From the NCBI GenBank assembly GCA_018296165.2, contig JACKQL020000010.1:434001-498000 (forward strand): a DNA stretch of 64,000 bases. Direction: 5' to 3'. Source of the DNA: Termitomyces sp. T153. Taxonomy: Eukaryota; Basidiomycota; Agaricomycetes; Agaricales; Lyophyllaceae. Both the position numbers and the translations under genes were made by a program. Below the pieces are notes generated by a model. That model saw only the letters and a program-made list of their open reading frames with translations, made no database searches and was not told the origin of the DNA. Shown here in pieces: positions 44,137 to 55,978 of the stretch; position 1 is the stretch's first letter, and every line of letters begins with the position of its first letter.

Positions 44137-44869
44137 TGTAAGGGCAACCTCTGGGAATGGTGGCTCAGAGTCATGCAGCTCGCAGAGGGGAATTCCAAGT
44201 ATATTAGCAAGCAGACAACAATACAACAGTAACTAATCACCTAGCAGAGGGAATCCAAAGAGAACAAGTCTAAGGATCCCCACTGCTTAGTGCAGTGCAT
44301 CAGCAGGTGGCAGAGGCATGGGAACAGCTATACAGAAGACCAGAGCTACTCCTAACCTCAGGGAAGTGATTGATGAGGTAATATGAGAAGTCCTATGAGT
44401 CTCTGGAGATCTCTGGGGGTGTAGAACAAGCCCTGGAGACATTGAGTGAGCTGCAGAGGTGCTGGAACAAGCTGTGGAGGTCAGAAATGGAAGTCCCCTG
44501 ACATCACCCTCCCTCTAGTGTGTGATGTCTCAATGTGCAGGGTAGAAAAAGTTCTGGATTGCTTGGTCCACTGGTAAGATAGGGTAAATTCCTTGGATGG
44601 CACATGGTGTGTCTGGTGGCTTCTGATGGAACTCTCTGATAAGCCCTAGGGCATGTATGTTTTCTCATGGTTCTCAGGAGATATCCTCAATTCTGTAACC
44701 CTTCCACTTCACCTTGTATTGTAGTCACTGGAATAGATGATTATCCAGGATCTCCTCCACCTCATACTCCTCACTGTTGTCAACCACCACTGGAGGTAGT
44801 GGGGGTGGTGGACATCACCCTGGAATAGGGTCCTTTGGGGCCAGAGACAACTTGACCACATTGAACACC
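44137..44869 (-). mobile_element. Gypsy family A fragment: 3' LTR and chromodomain end of pol
   Basis: The LTR is 44137-44503 (TGTAAGGGCAACC to TCCCCTGACA), followed by the polypurine complement and 366 bp that match the pol end of A1 and N2 in the chromodomain region. It is cut at 44870 by the 5' LTR of A3. The rest of this element is not found right of A3. Confidence 0.85.
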
Positions 44870-45238
44870 TGTCAGGGGACTTCCATTTCTGACTTCTGCA
44901 ACCTATACTAGTGCTTCTGCAGCTTGTTTGATGTCTCCAGGGCTCATTCTAGAACCCTTGAGATCTCTGGAGAACCACAGAGTTCTCCATATTACCTCAG
45001 CAATCATCATCCTTGGGTTAGGAGTAGCTCCAGCCTTCTGTACAGTAGTTCCCATGCCTCTGCTGTCTGCTGATGCACTGCACCAAGCAGCAGGGATCCT
45101 TAGACTTGTTCTCTTCAGATTCCCCTCTGCTAGGTGATTAGTTACTGATTGTATCATTGTCTACTCTGCTAATATACTTTGGATTCCCTTCTGCTAGCTG
45201 CATGACTCTGATCTGCCACTCTGGAGGTTGCCCTTACA
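44870..45238 (+). repeat. 5' LTR of A3 (family A)
   Basis: It carries AGACTTGTTCT at 45102-45112, the complement of the primer-binding site. Confidence 0.9.
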
Positions 45239-45240
45239 GC

Positions 45241-45251
45241 AGAACAAGTCT
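45241..45251 (+). other. Primer-binding site of A3 (self-complementary 11-mer)
   Basis: AGAACAAGTCT starts two bases after the LTR, in GCAGAACAAGTCTCCTAAAA. It pairs perfectly with 45102-45112 in the LTR, the predicted 5' end of the RNA. No tRNA complement is apparent. Confidence 0.6.
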
Positions 45252-45344
45252 CCTAAAACTGGTCTGGAAGCCCCTCCTAGCTGCAAGGAACCTCCAAGCT
45301 GCTATCTGTTGCTTCTCCACCAGGATTAAGCACTGCAGAGTTCT

Positions 45345-46555
45345 ATGTCTCAGCTTGCCAACCCAGACACACCCTTGGAGGCCCCAGCCCTGCAGGACAA
45401 AGCGTGGACTTGCCTGCTACACCTAGAAACCCAGGTGTAATTAATGCAATCATCTCTTACCCATCATACTACCAAACTCTCTACCCTCTATCAAACTACA
45501 GATCTGATCCCCCAATTGCTCCAGGCACTGCTCAAATGCCTAACTCCTACCTCTGCACCTCCCCTGGCTATGGAACCAGCCCTGAATGCATCTGCACCTG
45601 CCTCCACAGCTCTGGTGACCCTATGGCTGTGGATTCTGCACCCCATGCTACCAGATGCATATGATGGTGCCTGCTCTGGCATGGAACAATTCTTGCAGTC
45701 CTGCCTCACCTACATTCACCTCAGTATGGACACCTTCAACTCCAATGCATTGAAAATAGCCTGAGTATTGTTGTACATGAAGATTGGACATGCCTCCACC
45801 TATGCATTGCGAGTCTTCTGTCACCCTGGAGGTGTTGGAAGTTTTCCAGACTGGGCCCCCTTTGAGAAGGACTTCCATGCAGAGTTTTTCCCATTAGACC
45901 CCACCAAGACCATGGCCTTGACACTATGTGATAGGGAGCAATACAGGCAGGAAAAGGGTATGCTGGATGAGTACATTAACTTGTTCTGGACTCTGGTCAA
46001 GCAGGCTACTTACCCTGATAGCCTTCAATTATGCCTCACCTTCCAGGATGGCCTGCACCCCCCACTGGTGGAATGCATTGACAACATTGTGGAGGGTTGC
46101 CCAGACAATAGAAAGATTGTGTTGTGGTATGAGGTGGCCCAGGACCAGTGGCAACTCATGGAGATCTGGAGGGAGCTCTGCTGCCCACATTCCATGCTGC
46201 ACCCTGCTCTAGTCAGCAACCTCTGCCACCCTGCACCAACTTCCACCACCCCATACCTGCTTGCCCAATGCTGGCCCTTACTCTTGCCATCCCCACAGCA
46301 TGCCCCCTGCTGCTGGGGATCCCTATGGATGTGGATGTGGCCCAACAACTCCATGCTACCCTGCTGTTGTGCCAGAGATGCAAGAAGCCTGGGCACTTTG
46401 TACAACACTGTCCCCTAGGCCTGGAGGTATGCTAACTCTCCATGGCAGAGCAGGAGGAACTTCTCCTGCAGCTCTCGGCTGCAAAAAACACTGCCAGAGC
46501 TCTGTCACTGGACAAGCCCATGCTGGAGTTGACCCTGGAGGAGGATTATAGTTGA
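45345..46555 (+). pseudogene. gag of A3
   Basis: It starts MSQLANPDTPLEAPALQDKA with a helical domain, then the capsid-like retrotransposon gag domain: FPDWAPFEKDFHAEFFPLDP, MLDEYINLFWTLVKQA and LHPPLVECIDNIVEGCPDN. The zinc knuckle CQRCKKPGHFVQHC lies near 46372-46413, and the acidic end stops at 46553-46555. Stops near 45436 and 45762 and frame changes near 46200 make it non-functional. Confidence 0.85.
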
Positions 46556-46559
46556 GTGA

Positions 46560-49500
46560 CAGATGAGGTATATGCCTCCATCACTGGATGCTAACAGGTT
46601 CTTGTGTCTGTTGATAGAAAATGAAACTGCCTTTTCCAATGCCCTTCATTCTGAGACAGAAGAACCTCAGCATCCTTCTCCAGACATACAAATACTAACT
46701 CCAGAGCCCCCACTGAGCTCCCCAACACCTCCAAGGGTCTGCTAGCATGGCTCTGCCTGGGCATGTCAAATGCTCCAACAGTACATGATGTCTTCCAGCC
46801 TGTCTGCCAGCTCCTTGCACCTTGATGTGGAGATCGAGACAACAGACACCCAGCAAACCCACAGAGTCACAGCTCTTCTGGATAGTGGAGCAATGGGACT
46901 GTTTCTAGACTCAGAGTTTGTCAAACACCATAGCCTGACCACACAGCCCCTCCCCAAGCCCATTCCAGTCTACAACATTGACAGAACACCTAACAAAGCA
47001 GGCAGCATCAACTCTGTGGTTGACCTGGTCCTCTGCTATCAGAACCATGCAGAGCACACTGTTTTTGCTGTCACCAGCTTGGGTAGGTAGGACATGATCC
47101 TTGGTTTCACATAGCTCTGCAAGCACAACTCCAAAGCAGATTGGACCAAGGGAGAGGTAGCAATGAGCAGATGCCCTTGGAAGTGCTCTGCCTATGCCAC
47201 AGAGAACAGGGAGGAATGCTGGGCCTGAGTTTGAGAGCATGCCACCATCCACACATGTCATGCTAGGCCTCTCCCCTTTGCCAATCTAGACCTCCTGGAT
47301 CCCCCACCTCTGGCATTCCCTTATAGAGAAGCCCTCTAAGAGGCTCTTTATGAAGATGACCAGAGCAGTGGTGGAGCCCTAGAGGAGGAGCACAGAGGGG
47401 GGTTTAGTGGCATACACAAGCCAGAGCTCCCTGATGAAGTGGTAGAAGTGGGAAACCATATCTATGCTACCACTGTACACCCACCGCCCTCCATTGCAGA
47501 GATCCAGGCTAGCCAGACCACATCCCAGCAGCTGGCCCAGGAATTTGCTGCTAATGCTGCACCCTGAGAGTTCTGAAATGTCATACCCCCCTACCTCCAT
47601 GTGTTTGAGAATGTGTTCTCCAAAGCCTCATTTGACTTGCTTTCAGAGCACAAGAGGTGGGACCACACCATTGAACTGCTGCCAGATTCCACACCCTTTA
47701 GCTGTAAGGTCTACCCACTTGTGCTCAGGGAGCAGGACAAGTTGACTCTGGTCATATCTGCCCTTCCAAATCTCTAATGGCTTCTCTGGTCTTTTTCATC
47801 AAGAAGAAGGATGGTTCACTCTGACTGATTCAGGATTATCAGGTTAATGCCATGACAGTAAAGAATTGCTACTCCCTCCCCCTCATCTCCAAGCTCATCA
47901 ACAACCTTCAGGTGTATGGTACTTCATTAAACTGGACATCCAGTGGGGCTACTACAATGTGTGTATCCAGGAGGGAGACAAGTGGAAGGCCGCCTTCCAG
48001 ACCAACTGGAGATTGGTTGAGCTGCTCATTATGTTCTTTGGACTCACCAACAGCCCTGCCACCTTCCAGACCATGATGAACAACATCTTCTGGAACCTCA
48101 TTGCAGAGGATATAGTGTGCATATACCTCAACAACATCCTCATCTACACCAAAATGCTAGAGGAGCACTATTGAATCACTTGCCTCATCTTGGAACACCT
48201 CCGCCAGCACCAGCTCTACCTCAAACTGGAGAAGTGTGAGTTTGAGCAGACCTGGATTGAGTATCTTGGCCTGATCATCTCATACAGAGCCATGTAGATG
48301 GACCCAGTGAAGGTAGCAGGTGTGGCCAGAGCCCTGGAACAAGAAGGAGGTGCAGGCATTCCTTGGGTTTGCAAACTTCTACTGGAGATTCATCCAGGAC
48401 TTCTTGCACCACACCCACCTGCTGTTCAACCTCATGGGAAAGGATGTTACATGGAGCTGGGGACCTCCGGAGCAGATGGCCTTCAACACTCTCAAGCACA
48501 CCATGACCTCTGGGCCTATCCTCCTATTCCTAGATGACAACTCTCCCTTCTGCATAGAGGCCAACAGCTCTGACTTTGCCACTGGGATGGTGCTCTCACA
48601 GCAATCTCCAGAGGATTGGAAGTGGCATCCGGTGGCCTTTTACTCCAAAAGCTTGAATGCAGTGGAATGGAACTATGAGATCCATGACAAGGAGATGTTG
48701 GCCATCATCCAGTTGTTCAAGAAGTGGCAGCACTTCCTGAAAGGTGCACAGCACAAGTTTGAGGTCTGGATAGATCACAAGAACCTTGAATACTTCCAGA
48801 CAGCTAGGAGGCTCAATTACTGACAGGCCTGGTGGCCCCTCTACCTTGCCAACTTTGACTTCTCACTGCACCACAAGCATGGCCAGAGCATGGGGAAATC
48901 AGATGCCCTGTCCCAGAGAGGGGGGGAGAATAACAGCAACATTGTGCTCCTCTGCCCTAAACTGTTTGCAATTTGAGCCATGGAGGGTCTAGCTGTTGAG
49001 AGAGTGGAGGTGGACATTCTCCAGGACATACAGTGGGGTAATTGAGATGGTCAGCAGGAGGAACTTGTTGTGCAGGCAGCTCTGATGCTGAAGTTGGGGC
49101 ATACCACTAGTGCCAAAGCAGTCTGCACAGACAAATGGGCTCTCTGAGACAGGATCCTGACTTTTAGAGACTGTATCCATGTGCTCAATGGTCCAGAGCA
49201 CCATTGGAGGATTGTGGAGCAACACTACAACTCCTATGTTGCAGAGCACCCTGGATGATGGAAGACATTGGAGCTAGTATCACAGAACTACTAGTGGCCC
49301 CAGATGTCCCAGTATATTGGATCCTACACTAGTACATGTGATCTCTGTTTCTGGACCAAGCTCCAATGCCAACTCCCCTATGGACAGCTACACCTGCTGC
49401 CCATGCCCATGGAACAATGGAGCATGGCTTCTGCGGACTTCATCATAGAGCTTCCTAATGCCCACAGTTATGATGCAATTATAGTGGTGGTGGACCTGTA

Positions 49501-50554
49501 CAGCAAGCAAGTGCACTTCATTCTGACCCACACCACCTGCTCCACTATGGGTGCTGTGAATCTGTACCAGAGGAACATCTGGAATCTCCATGGCTTCTCC
49601 TATGCCTATGTCTCTGACTAGGGACCACAATTTGTAGTGGACTTCACTAGGGAGCTCTACTGATTGCTTGGCATGAATATCCACACCTCCACCACCTACC
49701 ACCCACAATCCAAAGGCTAGATGAAATGCATAAATCAGGAGTTGGAGCAGTACCTCTGCCTCTTCTGCAACAAGTGCCAGGATGACTGGGATGAACTCCT
49801 CCCTGACACTGAGTTCCAGTACAACAACCATGTTCACATGTCCACCCAGTTCTCTCCAGTCTTCCTTGACACCAGGCAGCATCTGTGCATGGGTTTTGAA
49901 CCCTGGGCCTGACCTTCAGAGAATGAGGCAGTAAACAAGTTTGTGGACCAGATGAAGAGGTCACAGAAGGAGGCCTGAGCTGTGTTGGCAAAGGCAAAGG
50001 ACAACATGGCATGATACTACAACTGCAGGAGGACTCCAGAGCACAAATATCAGCCTGGAAATTGAGTCTATCTGGATGCCTCTGATATTACAACCACCCA
50101 ACCCTCAAAAAAGCTGTCACACTGTCAGTTAGGGCTGTTCACAGTGGAACAACAGATAGGATCCTTGGCCTATTGACTCCAACTTCCCATAGAAATGCAC
50201 CAGCTTCATCTGGTGTTCAATGTGGTCAAACTAACCCTGGCCCCTGAAGCTCCTATCCTGGGACAATGTCTGCCACCTCTGCCACCCCCCATGGTGGTCA
50301 ACAACAATGAGGAGTATGAAGTAGAAGAAATCCTGAACAGCCATTTATTCCAGAGACAACTATGATACAAGGTGAAGTGGAAAGGCTATGGAATTGAGGA
50401 TATTTCCTGGGAGCCATGAGAGAATGTACATGCCCCCAGACTTGTCAAGGAGTTCCACCGGAGACATCCAGATGCCCCATGCACCATACAAGGAATCTAC
50501 CCTATCTTGCCAGCAGACTGAGCAATCAGGGACTTCTTCTACCCCACGCATTGA
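46560..50554 (+). pseudogene. pol of A3 (PR-RT-RH-INT-chromodomain)
   Basis: Protease TALLDSGAMGLFLDSEF (about 46870). RT from about 47600, with WGYYNVCIQEGDKWKAAF and the catalytic motif YLNNILIYT (both Asp of YLDD are Asn). RNase H with FCIEANSSDFATGMVLSQ (a further Asp to Asn) and [18 protein letters not shown]. Integrase: H2C2 region 49150-49350, core VVVDLYSKQVHF and YVSD, with the catalytic Glu changed to Lys (PQSKG). Integrase tail with FLDTRQHLCMGFEP. Chromodomain YEVEEILNSHLF and [15 protein letters not shown] near 50370. The stop is at 50552-50554. More than a dozen stops, mostly TGA and TAG, are present. Confidence 0.88.
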
Positions 50555-50580
50555 GATGCCACATGCTAGAGGGGGGGTGA

Positions 50581-50949
50581 TGTCAGGGGACTCTCATTTC
50601 CAACCTCCATGACTGGTTCCAGCACCTCCGCAGCTTGTTCAACCTCTCCATGGCTCTTTTCAGGACTGCGAAGATCTCCAGAGAACTGCAGAGATCTCCA
50701 TATTACCTCAGCAACTATTGCCCTAGGGTTAGGAGTAGCTCTGGTCACCTGTACAGTAGTATCCATGCCTCTGCCACCTGCTGATGTGCTGCACTGAGCA
50801 GTGGGGATCCTTAGACTTGTTCTCTTCAGATTCCCCTCTGCTAGGTGATTAGTTACTGTCTGTATTGTTGTCTACTCCACTAATATACTTTGGATCCCCC
50901 TCTGCTAGCTGCATGACTCCAATCTGCCACTCTGGAGGTTGCCCTTACA
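50581..50949 (+). repeat. 3' LTR of A3 (family A)
   Basis: It follows the polypurine tract directly and ends GGTTGCCCTTACA. It differs from the 5' LTR at many sites in U3. Confidence 0.9.
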
Positions 50950-51098
50950 CTGAGGGCTGAAACTAGGATCAATAGATAGGGAAAAAGAAGGAGAATGAGG
51001 AAAACTATAATGGGGAAAATCTGACAAGAAATAGAGGAGGAGAAGGGGAAACAAGTGGGACATTCTCTGACATCACCCCTCCTCTAGTGTGCAGGATT

Positions 51099-51745
51099 TC
51101 AACATACTGAGTAGAAGAAGTCACAAATTGCCTGGTTAGCTACTAAAATGGAGTAGATTCCTTGAATGGCTTTTGGAGCATTGGAATGCCTATGGTAGAA
51201 GTTCTGGACCAGGGTTGGTGCACATACATTAGCCTGTGGTTCCTAAGAGATGTCCTCAATGCCATATCCCTTCCATTTTACCTTGAACTGCAGCTTCTCT
51301 TGGAATATCCTGCTATCCAAGATTTCCTCCACTTCATACTCCTCCTCATTGCTGACCAGGACTGGTGGTGGGGGTGGCTTAGGGTTGCAGCCTGGGATTG
51401 GATCTTCTGGGGCTGGAAATAGCTTGACAATGTTGAAGACTAGGTGCAATTGGCATAGGCCTGCCAGGAGTTTAAGTTGGTATGTCAAAGGCCCTACCTT
51501 CTTCTCCACCATGAAGGGGCCAAGATGACAATGCAACAGCTTCTGGGATGGCCATGTTGTCTTAATGTCCAAGTTATACAATTACACATAGTCTCCAGGC
51601 TTGTAAACTGGGGCTGGTGTCTATCAGCAATCATAGTACTTTGCCATGTCCTCCTTGGCCTTCACCAAAGCCGCTTTTGCCTCCTCCTGTGCTCTCTTCA
51701 TCCAGTCTACAAACTCATTGACAGAGTCATTTTCAGAGGAGTATG
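51099..51745 (-). pseudogene. Integrase C-terminus and chromodomain of A4
   Basis: The minus-strand reading contains [40 protein letters not shown] and the chromodomain [17 protein letters not shown] followed by [12 protein letters not shown]. It is closest to the A2 product. The stop is at 51099-51101. Confidence 0.85.
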
Positions 51746-51750
51746 CCCAA

Positions 51751-52817
51751 TGTCATGACCCACTCCTAGACCTCTGGACCTCCCCCCAGAACACTCCACC
51801 TCCTTGGAGCTCCCCCCAACTCACCCCAGCCCTTTTTAACACATAGCACCTGTCCCAGCTAACTCCAATGCTTCTTTGGCAAATCCCAATGACCTCCTGG
51901 CAAACCCCAGCACATCCCCTGTGGGCCTCCTCAGCTCCTCCTCTTGCCTATGAGGCCCCCAAGCCTCTCTTACACTTCTCCTGGCCCAGGTGTATGTCAC
52001 TAAACTACTCCTGCAATCTATACAACCACTCCAGAGCTCCCCAATGACTGCCAGATGCACCACATTCCTATCAGATCCCATCAGAATGTCACTGTGGCCT
52101 GCCCTTTGATCAGAGCTGACACCTATCAACCCCACACAGCTCCAATGAGCCCTGCCATTGAGCCCTCAGTCCCTGGAAGAAGTCCAGTAGTTAGTATATA
52201 AGACATAGAGTAGTGTTTGTTACCTTAGTCTTGATATTGCATTTACTTGGTTACTATTTCTCAATCTGTTCTGTGTTACATCTCCCAGTCTTGTCTCTGT
52301 TTCTATTTTTAGTCTCAAATCTATTCCTTTTTCAGTTCCATCTCATCTCAACTTTGTTTTGTCTCATACATCTCTATTTACTTTATTATTCCTAAGTTCC
52401 TTTCCACTCTGATGTCATTGAAAACTCTGTGCACATGCTACAACCCTTCAAACATTTTTATGACAACTCTGGACCTTGCTCTATGCTCAGCCCCAGAACT
52501 CATCACTCTTAATTGATCCCCCATCAAACTCCAGCTCTGCTCTCATCACTTGCAAAGCCTCCACTTATCCAGCAGCCTATACACTTGCTTATGGACTTGT
52601 ATCTGATGCCTGCCCAAGCCCAACATTTAATATACTTGGTCTTAGAATTCCCTGGACCACCCTGGACTTGCTTCAACTGTGTTCCTTGGCTTCCTCTCAC
52701 AAGTATCTGAAGTCCAAACCATCTCCCAAGTGCTAGGTTATAAGTGCAGGACATTGTGTCTGCCTAGTAAGGACTTGTCCAGTTAAGCTGAGGCCCCATG
52801 GTCAGTGGAACCTGACA
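51751..52817 (+). repeat. Solo LTR, family B, old copy in A4
   Basis: It runs from TGTCATGACCC to GGAACCTGACA, 1067 bp, and aligns with the young copies at 13204 and 18237. Nearly every CpG of those copies is TpG or CpA here. The flanks CCCAA (51746-51750) and CTCAG (52818-52822) fit a 5-bp duplication that later took two transitions. The conserved TATATAAG lies near 52193. Confidence 0.85.
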
Positions 52818-52871
52818 CTCAGGCTCAAATCCCATGCAGGGGTGCCTGCCAGTGGCCAGGAAGAAGGGTGT

Positions 52872-53800
52872 TGATGTGCTCCTATGCCACCTAGTGCTGT
52901 GCAGGACACCTAAAAAGAGAGAACCTAACACTAGTCACTAGATAGGGTAGCTGGCAATAGGAAGTTAATAGTTGAGGGCAAGTCAGTAACCATCCTAGAG
53001 AACAAGAGTGAAAGTTGGATTGTATGGTAAAGTTGGAAGGATTGTTATCACTATCCTGAGTCATTGTAAACTGGTTGCTAGCCACAGTTGCTAACATTGC
53101 TAAGTTGAAATAATGCAAAGGGCACTCATAGTTGGTACCATACTAGATCAAGGTCAAAGGTGATAGGACTTGTCGCTAAGTCAAAGTCAATGGTGAGTAA
53201 GGAATAGAGGGAAAGTATAGGCAAAGTGAAATCTCAAGCTGATAGGCTTAGAAATAGATGGATTCAGTTCAAAGGGGGTTTATCCAAGTTGATTCTCTTG
53301 TCCAAGTGTCTATGTACAGGCAGTATTTATATGGTTTCAAAGTATAGTATGGGAAAGTAAGCAAATAGTCACCACTAGCAATGGCATTTGTCAAGGTGTT
53401 TATGGTCTGTACAAGGCATCAGTCTGTAACTAGGTAAGAAAAAACCATAAGCAAAGTCTCTGATGTGTAGATGCCATTCAAGTATGTTGGTCAACTCAAC
53501 AAAGGGAATGATAGCAAAAAGGTATGCATCTGGCAATATGTCCGTATATAGGGAGATAATGCCATTTTTTCACCAGAGTCACTAGGATTGCTAAAGTCAC
53601 TAGGAAGGGTCTAGGCCTTGCTGATCTAGGCCCAAGTTCCAGGCTTCACATACTAAAGTCCCATGCTAAGGCTACCTCAGTCCAGACCTTAGGCTAGGCC
53701 CCATGTGCTGAATGTCGTGACTTGTGCCAAATTTAAAATAGTCAGCTGCCACTAAGTCCAAAATGCCAAAAATGGTGCTCAGTGACAATGGAACTCATCA
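52872..53800 (-). repeat. 3' LTR of C1 (family C)
   Basis: Plus-strand ends TGATGTGCTCC and GAACTCATCA, 929 bp, homologous to the solo LTRs at 5812 and 24990. Confidence 0.92.
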
Positions 53801-53973
53801 TCCTCCCCTATACTGAAATCTTGACTGCTCTCAGTCAACCCCAAAGTCACATGTTTGATTGCTTGGTCCGTGCACCAAAAAGTTTCAAATAAAAGAGCTG
53901 GTGGTTTTGCTTGAACTTTGTCAACCTCCCATTCCTCTCATTTTATCTCTTCTTCTATCTCAATCTTATTGCT

Positions 53974-55978
53974 ATGGCCAACCTCACCCCTCAACTTGAG
54001 AAAATCACTATGGCCCATGCCTTCCTTGATTGAGTCAACCATTTGCTCTCCTTGGCCCATGCATCCTTGGTGAAGAATCCTCGCTTGGCAGTCACTGCTA
54101 TCTTCCAGATGTGGCTTCAGTGGTTCAAGACCGCAGGGAGTGGGGTTGAGTGGCCAGAGCTGGCAAATGTTGAGAAGGAGTGTTGCCAGCTCTATGAGCA
54201 GTACAAGGGGGAAGAATGGGTTTGCCCTTTTGATGTGCACTTTGTAAGTTCTTTTCTTTTCTTCTTCTTCTTTAGCAACAGTTCTAACAAGATTGCTAGG
54301 CTCCAGTCAATCCCTCCTTGGAGTTTTTGCTGGATGATTTGATGGTGGAAATGACAGTAAGTGCCCCAGCAGTCACTAGTGCTAGCGACACCACTAAGGT
54401 ACATTAGCTTTTTGAAGATTTGTCACCAAATGACCAGTTCTTCTTCCACCACTCAGTAGGTGTCTTAGCAGTGGTGAGGGGGGAGGAACAGAGCAAGGGC
54501 TGCAGTGGCAAGGAGAAGGTGGATCATGGGGACATTCAAGAGGGCTTCTCTACTCCCAAGGCTGCAGCTGGTGGCATTGCTAGGGGTTTGGCAACAACCC
54601 TGAGGAGCAAAGGAAAGGGGAAGGGAAAGGCTTGAGAAGAGGATGACAAAGATGTAGAAGTAAGTCTTTTTATTTTCACTAACTCTTGGTGATGATCGCT
54701 AAGTTTTTTTTTCACAGGAACAAATTGAAGATACTTTTTCTGACAAGCACTTGGCAACACTTCTTCACTGGTGAAAGGCCTTGACCATGGTAGATACTGG
54801 GTTGGGGGCTGGGGTGGTGTTGAAGAAGGCTAAAGAGAAGGTGACCATCTCACTAGAGAAGCAACAAGAGTTCAAGCGCATGCAAGGAGCAGTAAGTCAC
54901 TTAGCAGTTGTTTCTTAATTAGTTGCTAACTTTTTCTTAGTGTGACAACTGCTGCACCGACAATGACCCAGAGGGTTGCTGGTACCCAATGGGGGCCTAG
55001 CTCTGCTATCATTGTGACAGCACTAGAAAGAGCTGTTTGCACAGCAGATGATTGTCAAGGAGCACAGGTGGCAAGTTCACTAAGAGGATAGTGGCAAAGG
55101 CAGCATTGGTAAGAAACATGAGGGCTTTTGTGGAGTGACAGAGGGAGCTGAAGAGAAGAGGGGAGCCTGTCGAGGTCAAGCCCTCTAGTTTGCACCTGCT
55201 GATATCACAGGGGGAGGTGGCCATTGGAGGTAGTGGGGTCACAAAGGAGAAGAGCAGGGAGCTGGTGGAGAGCAATGAGGAGGGCAATGGTGACAATGGC
55301 AGTGACAATGACAGTGACAATGACATGCCTCTGGCACAGAAACAACCTGCAAGTCCTGCCTCTATTGCTAGTGCTAAGCGACCATAGATGATCACTGGTG
55401 AGGAGGGTGAGGGAGATGTGGAGATGAGGGAGACAACTCCCTTAGCGTTGGTTGCTGAGGTTGAGCAAGAAGCAAGCAACATGGAGGTCAAGGGTGAGGA
55501 AGAGTTTGAGGCTGCTCCAGTTGCCATAGAGGAGGACAAAGGGGCAGGGGAGGTCAAGGTCTGATGATGAGTAAGTCTCTCCCTTTTTTGCTTTCTTCTT
55601 GATTGCTAATGACTTTGCTAGGGGACCTGGAGCAACATACTGCTACAGCAAGTTGGTGACAATGAGCTGGAGTGGCTGGGCAAGGATCTGGCTTGGCCGA
55701 CACCACTAATGCCAGTGGTGTTGCTAGCAGACTTCAATGAGTGGGCAGCAGAGGTGGAACAACGGTTCCAGAGGGAGCTGGAGGTGGCGAGAGAGGAGTT
55801 GGTAGTGGCAAGGGCATGGTATGCTGTTGCTAAGCAAACCTTGGCAACATTGGCAGGATATCAGCATGACTGTCAGGCCTTCCTGGCCTGGCAGGAGGAG
55901 AACAATGTCAGCGAGGGAGATTGGGAGGAGGAGGAGTCAGTGGATGTCCCTGACAACAATGCCAACCTTGATGCCTAG
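53974..55978 (+). pseudogene. Antisense accessory gene of C1, zinc-cluster and coiled-coil protein, with introns
   Basis: It starts MANLTPQLEKITMAHAFLD and runs opposite to gag-pol. Introns fit at 54244-54275, 54660-54717, 54892-54940 and 55571-55621, each with GTAAGT-type donor, YAG acceptor and mostly a CTAAC/CTAAT branch site; frames continue across them. The third exon junction opens a cysteine cluster, CDNCCTDNDPEGCWYPMG and then CYHCDSTRKSC (54941-55035), i.e. CX2C...CW.P...CX2CX6C, a metal-binding pattern. An acidic and basic linker (DNDSDNDMPLAQKQ) follows, and the C-terminus (55709-55978) is a long charged helix (ELEVAREELVVARAWYAVAK) ending DNNANLDA. At least five in-frame stops (first at codon 20) show that it is dead. 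It resembles no retrotransposon enzyme. Function unknown; nucleic-acid or protein binding is a guess from the cysteines. Confidence 0.65.

Larger units (their letters stand above)
44870..50949 (+). mobile_element. Ty3/gypsy element A3 (plus strand)
   Basis: 5' LTR 44870-45238 and 3' LTR 50581-50949, both 369 bp, TGTCAGGGGACT to TGCCCTTACA. It has no nested insertion and is the best map of the family: PBS, gag, PR, RT, RH, INT, chromodomain and polypurine tract (CTAGAGGGGGGGTGA). The flanks ACACC and CTGAG do not match and the LTRs are clearly diverged, so it may be a recombinant of two copies. Confidence 0.9.
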
